From the NCBI RefSeq assembly GCF_025421715.1, contig NZ_JAOEFC010000005.1, positions 62,001-126,000 of the forward strand: a stretch of 64,000 nucleotides of DNA. Reading direction: 5' to 3'. The notes below the pieces were generated by a model, which was not told the DNA's origin, did no database searches, and worked only from the letters and a program-made list of their open reading frames with translations. Origin of the DNA: Microbacterium festucae. Lineage in GTDB: Bacteria > Actinomycetota > Actinomycetes > Actinomycetales > Microbacteriaceae. Positions 1-7,625 of this stretch are shown piece by piece. Position 1 is the first letter of the stretch; each line of letters starts with the position of its first letter. Position numbers and translations under genes: made by a program.

Positions 1-260
1 TCTTCCAGCGACGACGCGTGCTCGGCGCCGGCTTCGGCCCAGTCGGCGCGGCGGCTGACGACGATGTTGCGCCGCCCGGGAAGCGGGCGGAAGCGGTCGG
101 GGAACGACTCCCAGGTGCGGCGCCCCATGATCACCGGGGCACCCATCGTGATGTCGCGGAAGTGCTGCAGGTCTTCGGGCACGTGCCAGGGCATGGTGCC
201 GTCGGCGCCGATGACGCGATCGCGCGCCTCGGCCCAGATGAGGCCGAGCCGGACGGTCAT
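1..260 (-). CDS. dfrA: dihydrofolate reductase (partial, 3' end beyond window)
   Basis: NADPH-dependent reduction of dihydrofolate to tetrahydrofolate, which regenerates the cofactor oxidised by the adjacent thymidylate synthase. The first 86 residues are visible. They show the hydrophobic first strand, the [10 protein letters not shown] segment (residues 16-25), the substrate-binding acidic residue D30 in VPEDLQHF, and GRRTWES near residue 46, all typical of DHFR. The ATG overlaps the thyA stop codon by 4 bp (ATGA), so the two are translationally coupled. The C-terminal half lies outside the window. Confidence 0.95.
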   Translation of the reverse strand, partial: MTVRLGLIWAEARDRVIGADGTMPWHVPEDLQHFRDITMGAPVIMGRRTWESFPDRFRPLPGRRNIVVSRRADWAEAGAEHASSLE

Positions 261-1084
261 ACCGCGACGGCCCCGCGGATGGCCGGGTGGTGCTGGTACC
301 CCTCGACGACGATGTCGTCGAAGCGGTAGTCGAAGATCGAGTCGGGCGTGCGGGCGAAGCGGAGGGTCGGCGGCGCGTACGCCTCGCGGCTCAGCTGCTC
401 GCGCACCTGCTCGAGGTGGTTGTCGTAGATGTGGCAGTCGCCGCCCGTCCAGACGAACTCGCCGGGCTCGAGGCCGGTCTGCTGCGCGATCATCAGGGTG
501 AGCAGGGCGTAGCTGGCGATGTTGAAGGGCACGCCGAGGAACATGTCGGCGCTGCGCTGGTAGAGCTGGCACGAGAGCTTGCCGTCGGCGACGTAGAACT
601 GGAACAGCGCGTGGCACGGCGCGAGGGCCATGTCGGGGATGTCGGCGGGGTTCCACGCCGAGACGATGAGGCGCCGCGAGTCGGGGGTGGTGCGGATCTG
701 CTCGATCACCTGCGCGATCTGGTCGATCTGGCCGCCGTCGGGAGTGGGCCACGAGCGCCACTGCACGCCGTAGACCGGGCCCAGCTCGCCGTCGGCGTCG
801 GCCCATTCGTCCCAGATCGTCACGCCGTTGCTCTGCAGCCAGCCGACGTTGGACTCGCCGCGCAGGAACCACAGCAGTTCGTACACGATCGACTTCAGGT
901 GGACGCGCTTGGTGGTCACCAGGGGGAAGCCCTCGGCGAGGTCGAAGCGGATCTGGCGGCCGAAGACGCTGGTGGTGCCGGTGCCGGTGCGGTCGTCCTT
1001 GTGCACGCCGTCGCGCAGGACCTCGCGCAGCAGATCCTCGTACGGGGTGGGGACGGATGCGGCGGCCTGGGTCACGGGAGACAC
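257..1084 (-). CDS. thyA: thymidylate synthase (ThyA type)
   Basis: Methylates dUMP to dTMP with methylene-tetrahydrofolate. With the GTG start at 1084 the protein has 275 residues, against about 264 in E. coli. DRTGTGT is at residues 31-37, the catalytic cysteine is C157 in ALAPCHA, the phosphate-binding Arg pair is near residue 137, and the C-terminal [17 protein letters not shown] block is intact. The frame stays open to 1138, but the extra residues do not match the family. The next gene is dfrA, overlapping by 4 bp, which is the usual pyrimidine/folate pairing. Other in-frame GTG starts lie close by, so the exact start is uncertain by a few codons. Confidence 0.95.
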   Translation of the reverse strand: MSPVTQAAASVPTPYEDLLREVLRDGVHKDDRTGTGTTSVFGRQIRFDLAEGFPLVTTKRVHLKSIVYELLWFLRGESNVGWLQSNGVTIWDEWADADGELGPVYGVQWRSWPTPDGGQIDQIAQVIEQIRTTPDSRRLIVSAWNPADIPDMALAPCHALFQFYVADGKLSCQLYQRSADMFLGVPFNIASYALLTLMIAQQTGLEPGEFVWTGGDCHIYDNHLEQVREQLSREAYAPPTLRFARTPDSIFDYRFDDIVVEGYQHHPAIRGAVAV

Positions 1085-1199
1085 CCTACCTTCGCTCCCG
1101 CCGGCCGGGGCGGTGACGGGCGGGATCGCCGACGTCACGCGGGTTCACACGGCCCGTATCGGGGCCCGCACCGAGGTGGGGTGGTTATGCTCATGGGTT

Positions 1200-1637
1200 G
1201 TGAATCTCATGGAGGCCGTGCTGATCCTCACCGCGCTGCTCGCGGTGACCGTCGGCATCGGGGTGTACGCGCGCTGGCAGCAGCAGCGACCGCGGCGCCA
1301 CGACCCGGCCGAGATCGTCGAACCGCAGCGTCTGGGCGCCGAGGCGCTGGGCGAGCGGGCGACGCTGCTGCAGTTCTCCACCGAGCTGTGCGCCCGCTGC
1401 CCGGGCGTGCACCGCACGCTGAGCGACATCGCCGCCGACAAGGAGGGGGTGCTGCACCTGGACGTGGACCTCACCCACCGCCCCGACATCGCCCGCCACT
1501 TCAACGTGCTCTCCACCCCGACCACCCTCATCCTCGACCGTCACGGCGTCGTGCAGACCCGCTTCGGCGGGGCGCCCGGGCGCGGCGTGCTGGAGCTGGA
1601 GCTGGACCGGGTGACCGCGGAGCCGGTGCGTGGCTGA
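1200..1637 (+). CDS. membrane-anchored thioredoxin-like protein
   Basis: A 145-residue protein with one N-terminal membrane segment (about residues 5-24) followed by a thioredoxin fold. The active-site dithiol is CARC (C64, C67) and the likely cis-proline is in STPTTLIL. It probably carries out thiol-disulfide exchange at the outer face of the membrane. I chose the GTG at 1200; an in-frame ATG at 1209 is an alternative. It overlaps the next gene (DUF4395) by 8 bp, and an OsmC protein follows, so the trio looks like one thiol-redox unit. The specific partner is unknown. Confidence 0.75.
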   Translation: MNLMEAVLILTALLAVTVGIGVYARWQQQRPRRHDPAEIVEPQRLGAEALGERATLLQFSTELCARCPGVHRTLSDIAADKEGVLHLDVDLTHRPDIARHFNVLSTPTTLILDRHGVVQTRFGGAPGRGVLELELDRVTAEPVRG

Positions 1638-2211
1638 CCGCGCGCCGCGCGGCATCGATCCGCGCGGGCCCCGGTTCGCCGCGGCGATCACCGCGCTGCT
1701 GCTGGCCGTCGACGTCGTGCTGGGCCTCACGGGCCTGTCGACGGCGAAGGCGTCGCCCGAGTGGTTCGCCGCCAACCCGCTCCCGGGGACGGGCGACTTC
1801 GCCTTCATCGCGGGTGCGTGGGCGGTGGCGGTCGTGCCGCTGAGCGCGCGGCTGCTCGACCCCGGGTTCCTCCTGCTGCTGGTGATCGCCCTGCTGTTCG
1901 TCTGGGGTGTCGTCTCGCCCCGTACCGCGGTGTGGGGCGCGCTGTTCCGCCGCGTCGTGCAGCCGCGCCTGGCGCCTCCCGCAACGCTCGAAGACCCCCG
2001 TCCCCCGCGGTTCGCCCAGGGCGTGGGGCTGTTCGTGACCGGCGCGGGCGTCGTGCTGCATCTGCTCGGCGTGCCGTACGCGGTGCCGGTCGCGGCCGGG
2101 ATCGCCTTCGTCGCCGCGTTCCTCAACGCGGTGTTCGGCCTGTGCCTCGGATGCCAGATGTACATGCTGCTGCAGCGGGTCGGGGTCGTCGGCCGCACCC
2201 GCCCCGCCTGA
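1630..2211 (+). CDS. DUF4395 family membrane protein
   Basis: A 193-residue integral membrane protein with four likely membrane segments (about 17-37, 56-75, 79-95, 131-175). It has the GIDPRGPRFAAAITA start typical of DUF4395 and a C-terminal CLGC dithiol (C172, C175) at the end of a membrane helix. DUF4395 proteins are often encoded beside thioredoxin-like proteins in actinobacteria, and here the GTG start lies inside the end of one. The membrane CxxC suggests, by inference only, a role as its redox partner, passing electrons across the membrane. Confidence 0.75.
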   Translation: MADRAPRGIDPRGPRFAAAITALLLAVDVVLGLTGLSTAKASPEWFAANPLPGTGDFAFIAGAWAVAVVPLSARLLDPGFLLLLVIALLFVWGVVSPRTAVWGALFRRVVQPRLAPPATLEDPRPPRFAQGVGLFVTGAGVVLHLLGVPYAVPVAAGIAFVAAFLNAVFGLCLGCQMYMLLQRVGVVGRTRPA

Positions 2212-2290
2212 CCGGTTCCCCCCGTCGGGGGTCGCGTCTAGGCTGGCCAGCGAGCGCATCCCGCGCCCCGCCAGCCGAAGGAGCATCCCC

Positions 2291-2716
2291 ATGAGCGTGA
2301 CCAGCGAAGCCACCACCACCTGGAAGGGGAGCCTCGTCGAGGGCTCCGGCGAGGTCGCCCTGGAGAGCTCCAACCAGGGACCGCTGCCGGTGAACTGGAA
2401 GGCGCGCAGCGAGGGGTCGACGTCGGTCACGACGCCCGAAGAACTCATCGCGGCCGCCCATTCGTCGTGCTTCAGCATGGCCCTCTCGCACGCGCTGGCC
2501 GGCAACGGCACTCCCCCGGAGTCGGTGGAGACGACGGCGTCGGTCACCTTCATCCCGGGCACCGGCATCACCGGCTCCCACCTGAACGTCAACGCGGTGG
2601 TCTCGGGCCTGTCGGCCGAGGACTTCGCGCGCATCGCCGACGAGGCCAAGACCGGCTGCCCCGTCTCGGCCGCACTGGCGGGCATCGAGATCACCCTCGA
2701 GGCGACGCTTGGCTGA
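2291..2716 (+). CDS. OsmC family peroxiredoxin
   Basis: A 141-residue OsmC/Ohr-type protein that reduces organic or fatty-acid hydroperoxides with a dithiol. The two catalytic cysteines are C60 (AAHSSCFSM) and C123 (KTGCPVS), with the conserved TTPEELI helix just before C60. A good ribosome-binding site (GAAGGAG) lies before the ATG. A TAGGCT -10-like box is at 2239-2244, so this gene may have its own leadered promoter as well as read-through from the two upstream redox genes. It overlaps the next start by 8 bp. Confidence 0.9.
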   Translation: MSVTSEATTTWKGSLVEGSGEVALESSNQGPLPVNWKARSEGSTSVTTPEELIAAAHSSCFSMALSHALAGNGTPPESVETTASVTFIPGTGITGSHLNVNAVVSGLSAEDFARIADEAKTGCPVSAALAGIEITLEATLG

Positions 2717-3626
2717 CACTGCCGGCCACGCCCCGGGACGCGTCGTCGTCGCCGGGGCGAGCGGACTCATCGGCGGCGCGCTCATCGCGTCGCTCGAGGC
2801 CGACGGCGTCCCCGTCACCCGGCTGGTGCGCCGCCCGGCCGAGTCGCCCGACGAGGTCGAGTGGGATCCGACGCGGTCGCGGCTCGATCCCGCCGTGCTC
2901 GACGGCGCGCGCGCCGTGGTGGGCCTCAACGGCGCGAGCATCGGCCGCTTCCCCTGGTCGCGGCGGTACAAGCACGCCCTCGTGTGGTCACGCATCGCGC
3001 CCACGCAGGCCCTCGCCGCGGCGGTGCGGGCGCTCGGCGCCGACGCGCCCGCGTTCGTCTCGGCATCCGCCGTCGGCTACTACCCCACCCATCCCGGCGA
3101 GGCGCTCACCGAGTCGGGCCCGCAGGGCGACGGGTTCCTCGCCGAGCTCACCGGTGAGTGGGAGCACGCCGCCCGCACGGCGGGCGAGAACGTCGCGGTG
3201 CTGCGCACGGCGCCGATCGTGCACCCCGAGGGGGTGCTGAAGCCCCTGATGCTGCTGACCCGGGCCGGGCTGTCGGGGCCGATCGGCCGCGGCACGCAGG
3301 TGTGGCCGTGGATCTCGCTGCCCGACGAGGTGCGGGCGATCCGGCACGTCATCGACACCGGCATCACCGGGCCGGTGAATCTCTCCGGCCCGACGCGGGC
3401 CACCGCCAACGACCTCGGGTTCGCCCTGGCGATGCGCATGAACCGCCCCTACCTGCTGCGCGCACCGGTGTGGGGCATGGAGCTCGTGCTCGGCCGCGAG
3501 CCGGTGCAGGCGCTGCTGGCGTGCGACCTCGAGGTGGTGCCGCAGGTGCTCACCTCATCCGGCTTCCGTTTCACCCACCCGACCGTGAAGGATGCCGTCG
3601 CCGACGCCGTCCCGGCCGCCGCTTAG
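2709..3626 (+). CDS. TIGR01777 family oxidoreductase (epimerase-like, YfcH family)
   Basis: An NAD(P)-binding Rossmann protein of 305 residues from a TTG start that overlaps the OsmC stop. It shows the GASGLIGGALIASL nucleotide-binding loop (residues 13-26), the family blocks VVGLNGASIGRFPW and SASAVGYYP, and the C-terminal DUF1731-like segment (FRFTHPTVKDAV). The family belongs to the extended SDR epimerases. Its substrate is not established; some relatives are linked to cell-division inhibition. There is no catalytic YxxxK in the usual spacing that I can identify with confidence. Confidence 0.85.
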   Translation: MADTAGHAPGRVVVAGASGLIGGALIASLEADGVPVTRLVRRPAESPDEVEWDPTRSRLDPAVLDGARAVVGLNGASIGRFPWSRRYKHALVWSRIAPTQALAAAVRALGADAPAFVSASAVGYYPTHPGEALTESGPQGDGFLAELTGEWEHAARTAGENVAVLRTAPIVHPEGVLKPLMLLTRAGLSGPIGRGTQVWPWISLPDEVRAIRHVIDTGITGPVNLSGPTRATANDLGFALAMRMNRPYLLRAPVWGMELVLGREPVQALLACDLEVVPQVLTSSGFRFTHPTVKDAVADAVPAAA

Positions 3627-3632
3627 GCGCCG

Positions 3633-4085
3633 TCAGCCGGCGCGGCGTTCGGCCCGCTCGAGTCCGATGGCCGTGCGCACGGCCTGACGAGCGCGCCGAC
3701 GGTCACCGGCGCCGTCGTAGACGAGGCCCAGGCGGTACCAGGCGCGCCAGTCGTCGGGGTGCTGCTCGACGACCTCGCGGTAAGCGGGGAACAGCGCCGC
3801 CGCCTCGTCGCGGATCGGGCGGCCGCTGGCCTTGACGTCGAGCTGCTCGGGCGGGAGGGCGTCCTCCTGCTCGAGGCGTCGCCCCAGCGCCTCGGCGCGC
3901 ACACCGAACGCGATCTCGCGCCACAGCGCCCATATCGCGATGAGCGGCAGCACGATCAGGGCGACGCCCATGGCGATGCCCACCCCGTCGCCCGAGGTGA
4001 GCAGCAGCCACGATCGCTGCCCCACCAGCACGATGTACAGCAGCAGCACCGCCGCGATGACCGCGACGCCGATGCGGGTGCTCAT
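3633..4085 (-). CDS. small membrane protein with TPR-like C-terminus
   Basis: A 150-residue protein with two membrane helices (about 5-24 and 36-55). A soluble tail (about 85-145) ends in a helix-turn-helix pattern (WRAWYRLGLVYDGAGDRRRARQAVRTAI) typical of a single tetratricopeptide repeat. It starts 4 bp inside the dapB end (ATGA overlap), so it is co-transcribed with dapB. I do not recognise a specific function. It probably acts as a membrane scaffold or assembly factor, which is inference. Confidence 0.6.
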   Translation of the reverse strand: MSTRIGVAVIAAVLLLYIVLVGQRSWLLLTSGDGVGIAMGVALIVLPLIAIWALWREIAFGVRAEALGRRLEQEDALPPEQLDVKASGRPIRDEAAALFPAYREVVEQHPDDWRAWYRLGLVYDGAGDRRRARQAVRTAIGLERAERRAG

Positions 4086-4909
4086 GCGCCGGTCGCGCGG
4101 GCGACCTGGCCGGGCACGTCGCCCTCGGCCTCGGCCGGACCTGCGGCGCGGGGGGCTGTCTGCCCGGGCACGCGCACCCCGATGTCGATGAGGCTGTCGA
4201 GCCCCACGGTGACGCCGCGGGCGTCGCGGGCGGCGACGAGGGCGACGCGGATGCCGGGGGCGTAGGCCAGGGCCGGGTCGATCGTGTCGTGCACCAGGGT
4301 CAGCGACTCCCCCGGGCCGGAGAGGATCGTCTCCTGCCGCGCGACGACTCCGGGCCGGCGCAGCGAGTGGATCGGGATGCTCGCGACCTGCTGGCCGCGG
4401 GCGCGCTGGTCGGCGTGGGGCGATTCGACGGGGCCGACCTCGGCGCGGGCGGCGGCGATGAGCTCGGCGGTGCGCACGGCGGTGCCGCTGGGCGAATCGA
4501 CCTTCGTCTCGCGGTGGGTCTCCACGATCTCGATCGAGGGGAAGAACGACGCCGATGCGGCGGCCAGGGCGCTGCCGATGACCGAGCCGAGCGAGAAGTT
4601 CGGGATGAACACGGCGCCCGTGCCGGCGGCATCCACCAGCGGGCGCACCAGCGCGATGCGCTGCGACGACCAGCCCGAGGTGCCCACGAGCACGTTGATC
4701 CCGCGTTCGACGGCGGCGCGCACCACGTCGATCGACACGGCGGGGGTCGAGGCGTCGACGACGAGGTCGGCGCTGTCGAGCTCGTCGAGGCTGCTCGACG
4801 AGCCGAGCACGCTGACGACCTCGAAGTCGTTGGAGTCGTCGATGACGGCACGGATGATGCCGCCGAGCTTGCCGGTGCCCCCGACGAGGGCCACTCGCGT
4901 CGTCGTCAT
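4082..4909 (-). CDS. dapB: 4-hydroxy-tetrahydrodipicolinate reductase
   Basis: Reduces hydroxy-tetrahydrodipicolinate to tetrahydrodipicolinate in the lysine and meso-diaminopimelate pathway needed for peptidoglycan. The 275 residues start with a Rossmann motif (VALVGGTGKLGGII). The catalytic block is IVETHRETKVDSPSGTA, with the conserved Lys and the substrate-binding SGT. The usual HH pair reads H-R here, so the second histidine is replaced. A TAGGCT -10 box (4917-4922) lies 7 nt before the ATG, so a leaderless mRNA is likely. It is divergent from the acetyltransferase gene. Confidence 0.92.
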   Translation of the reverse strand: MTTTRVALVGGTGKLGGIIRAVIDDSNDFEVVSVLGSSSSLDELDSADLVVDASTPAVSIDVVRAAVERGINVLVGTSGWSSQRIALVRPLVDAAGTGAVFIPNFSLGSVIGSALAAASASFFPSIEIVETHRETKVDSPSGTAVRTAELIAAARAEVGPVESPHADQRARGQQVASIPIHSLRRPGVVARQETILSGPGESLTLVHDTIDPALAYAPGIRVALVAARDARGVTVGLDSLIDIGVRVPGQTAPRAAGPAEAEGDVPGQVARATGA

Positions 4910-4916
4910 GCGCTCC

Positions 4917-4934
4917 AGCCTACGGGGCTACGCT
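4917..4934. promoter_or_regulatory. divergent leaderless promoters, dapB / GNAT
   Basis: The minus-strand -10 box TAGGCT (complement of 4917-4922) is 7 nt before the dapB ATG. The plus-strand box TACGCT (4929-4934) is 7 nt before the acetyltransferase ATG. The two boxes are only 6 bp apart, so the two polymerases would compete. Neither gene has a Shine-Dalgarno sequence. Confidence 0.6.
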
Positions 4935-4941
4935 CGAAGCC

Positions 4942-5421
4942 ATGGTCGACCCCTCGCTGACCCTGCAGGCGCTGCGCGCCGACGACCCCCGCTCCCGCGC
5001 CCTGCTCGAGGAGTACTTCGAGATGCGCGGCACCTCGTTCCCGAAAGGTCAGGCCTACCGCCCGGTGTTCCCCGACGCGGCGGTGTTCGAGCCGCCCGCG
5101 GGCGTGTTCCTCGTCGCGGTCGCCGACGGCCGCGACCTCGGCTGCGGCGGCATCCGGCGCATCGACGACGGCCCCGCCGGGCCGCGCTACGAAGTGAAGC
5201 ACCTGTACCTGCGTCCCGAGACCCGGGGCCGCGGGTGGGGCCGGGCCCTGCTGTCGGCCCTCGAGGAGCGCGCGCGGGCGTGGGGCGCGGCCGACCTCGT
5301 GCTCGACACCCACCACACCCTCACCGCCGCGGGCGGCCTGTACGCGTCGGCCGGCTTCACCCCCGTCGCCGCCTACAACGACAACCCGAACGCGACCGTC
5401 TGGCTGGCCAAGGCGCTGTGA
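4942..5421 (+). CDS. GNAT family N-acetyltransferase
   Basis: A 159-residue acetyltransferase using acetyl-CoA. The acetyl-CoA loop is at about residues 94-102 (RPETRGRGWGRALL), preceded by the strand VKHLYL, and ends with LYASAGFTPV and the PNATVWLAK tail. The substrate is not predictable from sequence. It overlaps the next gene, a methyltransferase, by 4 bp (GTGA), so the two are translationally coupled. Confidence 0.85.
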   Translation: MVDPSLTLQALRADDPRSRALLEEYFEMRGTSFPKGQAYRPVFPDAAVFEPPAGVFLVAVADGRDLGCGGIRRIDDGPAGPRYEVKHLYLRPETRGRGWGRALLSALEERARAWGAADLVLDTHHTLTAAGGLYASAGFTPVAAYNDNPNATVWLAKAL

Positions 5422-6065
5422 GCGCCGTCTCGGGCCGCGTCGAGGCGACGCGCGGCTTCTACGACACCGTCGCCGGCGCGTACGCCCGGCTGCTGCCCGA
5501 CACCCGCGCCGAGGCGCCGCTGGATCTGGGCGTGATCGACCACTTCGTCGCCTGCCTGCCGGCATCCGATCTGCCGGTGCTCGACGCCGGCTGCGGCACG
5601 GGGCGGATGCTGAGCGCCCTGGCCGCCCGGGGCGTGTCACGGCGGCACGGGGTCGACCTCTCGCCCGCGATGATCGCCGAAGCGCGCGCACGGCACGCCG
5701 AGGTGCCGCTCACTGTCGCCGACCTCGCCGACCTCCCCTTCGCCGACCGCTCGTTCGCCGGGGTGCTGTGCTGGTACGCGATCATCCACAGCACGCCCGC
5801 CGAGGTCGCCGCGATCGCGGCCGAGCTGCACCGCGTGCTGATCCCCGGCGGAGTGATCGCGCTCGGATTCCAGGCGGGGACGGGCGAGCGCGTGATCGAG
5901 CGCGCCTACGGGCACGACATCACCCTGCACGGCGTGCGGCACGAGACCGACACGGTGGCCGCGCTCCTCTCGGCCGCGGGGTTCGACATCCTCGTCCGCG
6001 TCGATCGTGCGCCGCACGGCGGGGAGCACAGTGCGCAGGGTTTCGTGATCGCGGCGCGGCGCTGA
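5418..6065 (+). CDS. class I SAM-dependent methyltransferase
   Basis: A 215-residue methyltransferase. The SAM-binding motif I is VLDAGCGTGRML (about residues 54-65), followed by GVDLSPAMIAEAR and the VADLADLPFADRSFAGVLCWYAI segment of the Methyltransf_11/25 fold. The GTG start at 5418 overlaps the acetyltransferase stop. The substrate is unknown; pairing with an acetyltransferase suggests modification of a small molecule or the tailoring of a metabolite, but that is inference. Confidence 0.85.
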   Translation: MSAVSGRVEATRGFYDTVAGAYARLLPDTRAEAPLDLGVIDHFVACLPASDLPVLDAGCGTGRMLSALAARGVSRRHGVDLSPAMIAEARARHAEVPLTVADLADLPFADRSFAGVLCWYAIIHSTPAEVAAIAAELHRVLIPGGVIALGFQAGTGERVIERAYGHDITLHGVRHETDTVAALLSAAGFDILVRVDRAPHGGEHSAQGFVIAARR

Positions 6066-6081
6066 CCCGGACGCCGCGCGC

Positions 6082-6936
6082 TCAGCGGGGGTCGCCGAGG
6101 AGCTCGCCGACGGCGTGACGGCTCATGGCGCGCAGACCCGGCTCGTCCGCGTCGTGCAGCAGCGTCGCCAGCCCGACCGCCCAGCCGCGGGCCCGTCGCC
6201 AGGTGGCCGCATCCGCGCCGACGGCGCCCCGGAAGGCCGCGCGTCCGGCGGCGGTGAACCCGAGCCACCCGATGGCGAGGTCGCTCGCGGGGTCGCCGGC
6301 GCAGAGGTCGCCGAAGTCGATCAGGGCGGCGACCGCGCCGTCGGCGCCCAGGAGGATGTTCCCGGGATGCGGGTCGCCGTGCAGCCACACCGCCGGGCCG
6401 TCGTGTTCCGGCGCGCCGAGGGCCGCCTCCCACACCGGGCGCAGCGCCGGCACCGCCTGCAGCCGCTCGCGCACGACGGCGTCGCGCCGCTGCAGCGGCA
6501 CACCGCGCACCGGGTTGCGGGGCGCGTCGGCGGGGGCGGGCACGTGCAGGGAGCGCAGGATGCCGCCCAGCTGCGCCGCGAACCGGTCGCGGTCGCGGGG
6601 GGCGAGGCCGAGGGCCGGGGCGCCCGCGAACCAGGGCACCACGCTCCACGCCCAGGGGTATCCCTCCCCCGGCACACCGACGGCGACCGGAACCGGGATC
6701 GGCACCGGCACCAGCGGCGCGAGATGCGGCAGCCAGCGCTGCTCGTGGCGCATGAGGGGCGCGGCGGCCTCCCGACGCGGCAGGCGCACCGCCAGGTCGT
6801 CGCCGAGACGGAACAGGTCGTTGTCCCACCCGTGCGCCACGTGCCTGACCGGACCGGCCAGGTGCGGATGCTGCGCGGCGAGCAGCCGTCCGACGTCGGC
6901 GGCCGTCAGCGCGATCTCGGCCGGAGGCTGCGGCAT
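6082..6936 (-). CDS. aminoglycoside phosphotransferase family kinase (APH fold)
   Basis: A 284-residue small-molecule kinase of the APH/choline-kinase superfamily. It has the catalytic-loop HGDPHPGN (H186, D188) and the metal-binding DFGD (D207). The N-lobe carries RLPRREAAAPLMRHEQRWLP, as in family members annotated as aminoglycoside phosphotransferases. The natural substrate is not clear and drug resistance should not be assumed. It ends 4 bp downstream of the histidine phosphatase end region and is probably in the same minus-strand unit. Confidence 0.8.
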   Translation of the reverse strand: MPQPPAEIALTAADVGRLLAAQHPHLAGPVRHVAHGWDNDLFRLGDDLAVRLPRREAAAPLMRHEQRWLPHLAPLVPVPIPVPVAVGVPGEGYPWAWSVVPWFAGAPALGLAPRDRDRFAAQLGGILRSLHVPAPADAPRNPVRGVPLQRRDAVVRERLQAVPALRPVWEAALGAPEHDGPAVWLHGDPHPGNILLGADGAVAALIDFGDLCAGDPASDLAIGWLGFTAAGRAAFRGAVGADAATWRRARGWAVGLATLLHDADEPGLRAMSRHAVGELLGDPR

Positions 6937-6940
6937 CCGC

Positions 6941-7537
6941 TCAGACCGGCGGGAGCTCGGGAAGACCCGTGCGCAGTTCGACGGGCAGGTGCGCCATGTC
7001 GTTGTGGGTGACGAGGGTCCACGGCCGGCCGGGACGCTGCGCGAGCAGCGTGAGCCCGCAGTTGGCCTGGTTGACCGTCATCCAGCGCCAGGTGGGCGCG
7101 TCGAGCACTTCGCGCACGAACCAGGCGATGACGAAGTTGTGGGTGATCAGCAGCTCGTGGCCCGACTTGCGGGCGAGGAACTCGTCGACGGCGTCGGCCA
7201 TCTGGGCCGAGCCCGCGTCGAGCTCGGCGTCGGTGTAGCTGCCGAAGAAGGCCTCGTATCCGGGCGGGGTGTCGGGAGTGGGGCCGCTGGGCACGCAGTC
7301 GAACAGCAGGGCGCTGGGCACGGGCGTGATCGCGGGCATCCGCTCGGCGACGGCGCGTGCCGTCTCGGCGGCACGCTCGAGCGGAGAGTGCCAGACGGCG
7401 TCGAGGGGGACGCCCGACAGGCGGTCGGCGATCGCGGCGGCCTGGCGGCGACCCCGCGCCGACAGCGGACCGTCGGCCATGCCGTGTTCGGCGTCGACGT
7501 GCTCACCGTGACGGACCAGATACAGATAGTGGGTCAC
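6941..7537 (-). CDS. histidine phosphatase superfamily protein (phosphoglycerate mutase-like)
   Basis: A 198-residue phosphohydrolase whose catalytic histidine lies in the LYLVRHGEH motif near the N-terminus. The second histidine is in HELLITHNFVIAW, and the SARGRRQAAAIADRL segment that follows strand 1 is present. I start it at the GTG at 7537; another in-frame GTG is at 7552. The upstream open frame to 7822 does not resemble the family. The substrate is unknown. It is followed closely by the APH-like kinase, so a kinase-phosphatase pairing is possible. Confidence 0.8.
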   Translation of the reverse strand: MTHYLYLVRHGEHVDAEHGMADGPLSARGRRQAAAIADRLSGVPLDAVWHSPLERAAETARAVAERMPAITPVPSALLFDCVPSGPTPDTPPGYEAFFGSYTDAELDAGSAQMADAVDEFLARKSGHELLITHNFVIAWFVREVLDAPTWRWMTVNQANCGLTLLAQRPGRPWTLVTHNDMAHLPVELRTGLPELPPV

Positions 7538-7625
7538 GACGACTCGCTTCACGATCGGTGTGGAGGGACCTTTCCACCCTACGTCAGCGCACCACAGGCC
7601 CCGGCAGCGACCGACTCCGCGTCGT

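Noticed and set aside
6082..6936. Aminoglycoside resistance gene
   Set aside because: Only the general APH fold is visible. Many such kinases act on sugars, choline or amino acids, and no resistance context is seen.
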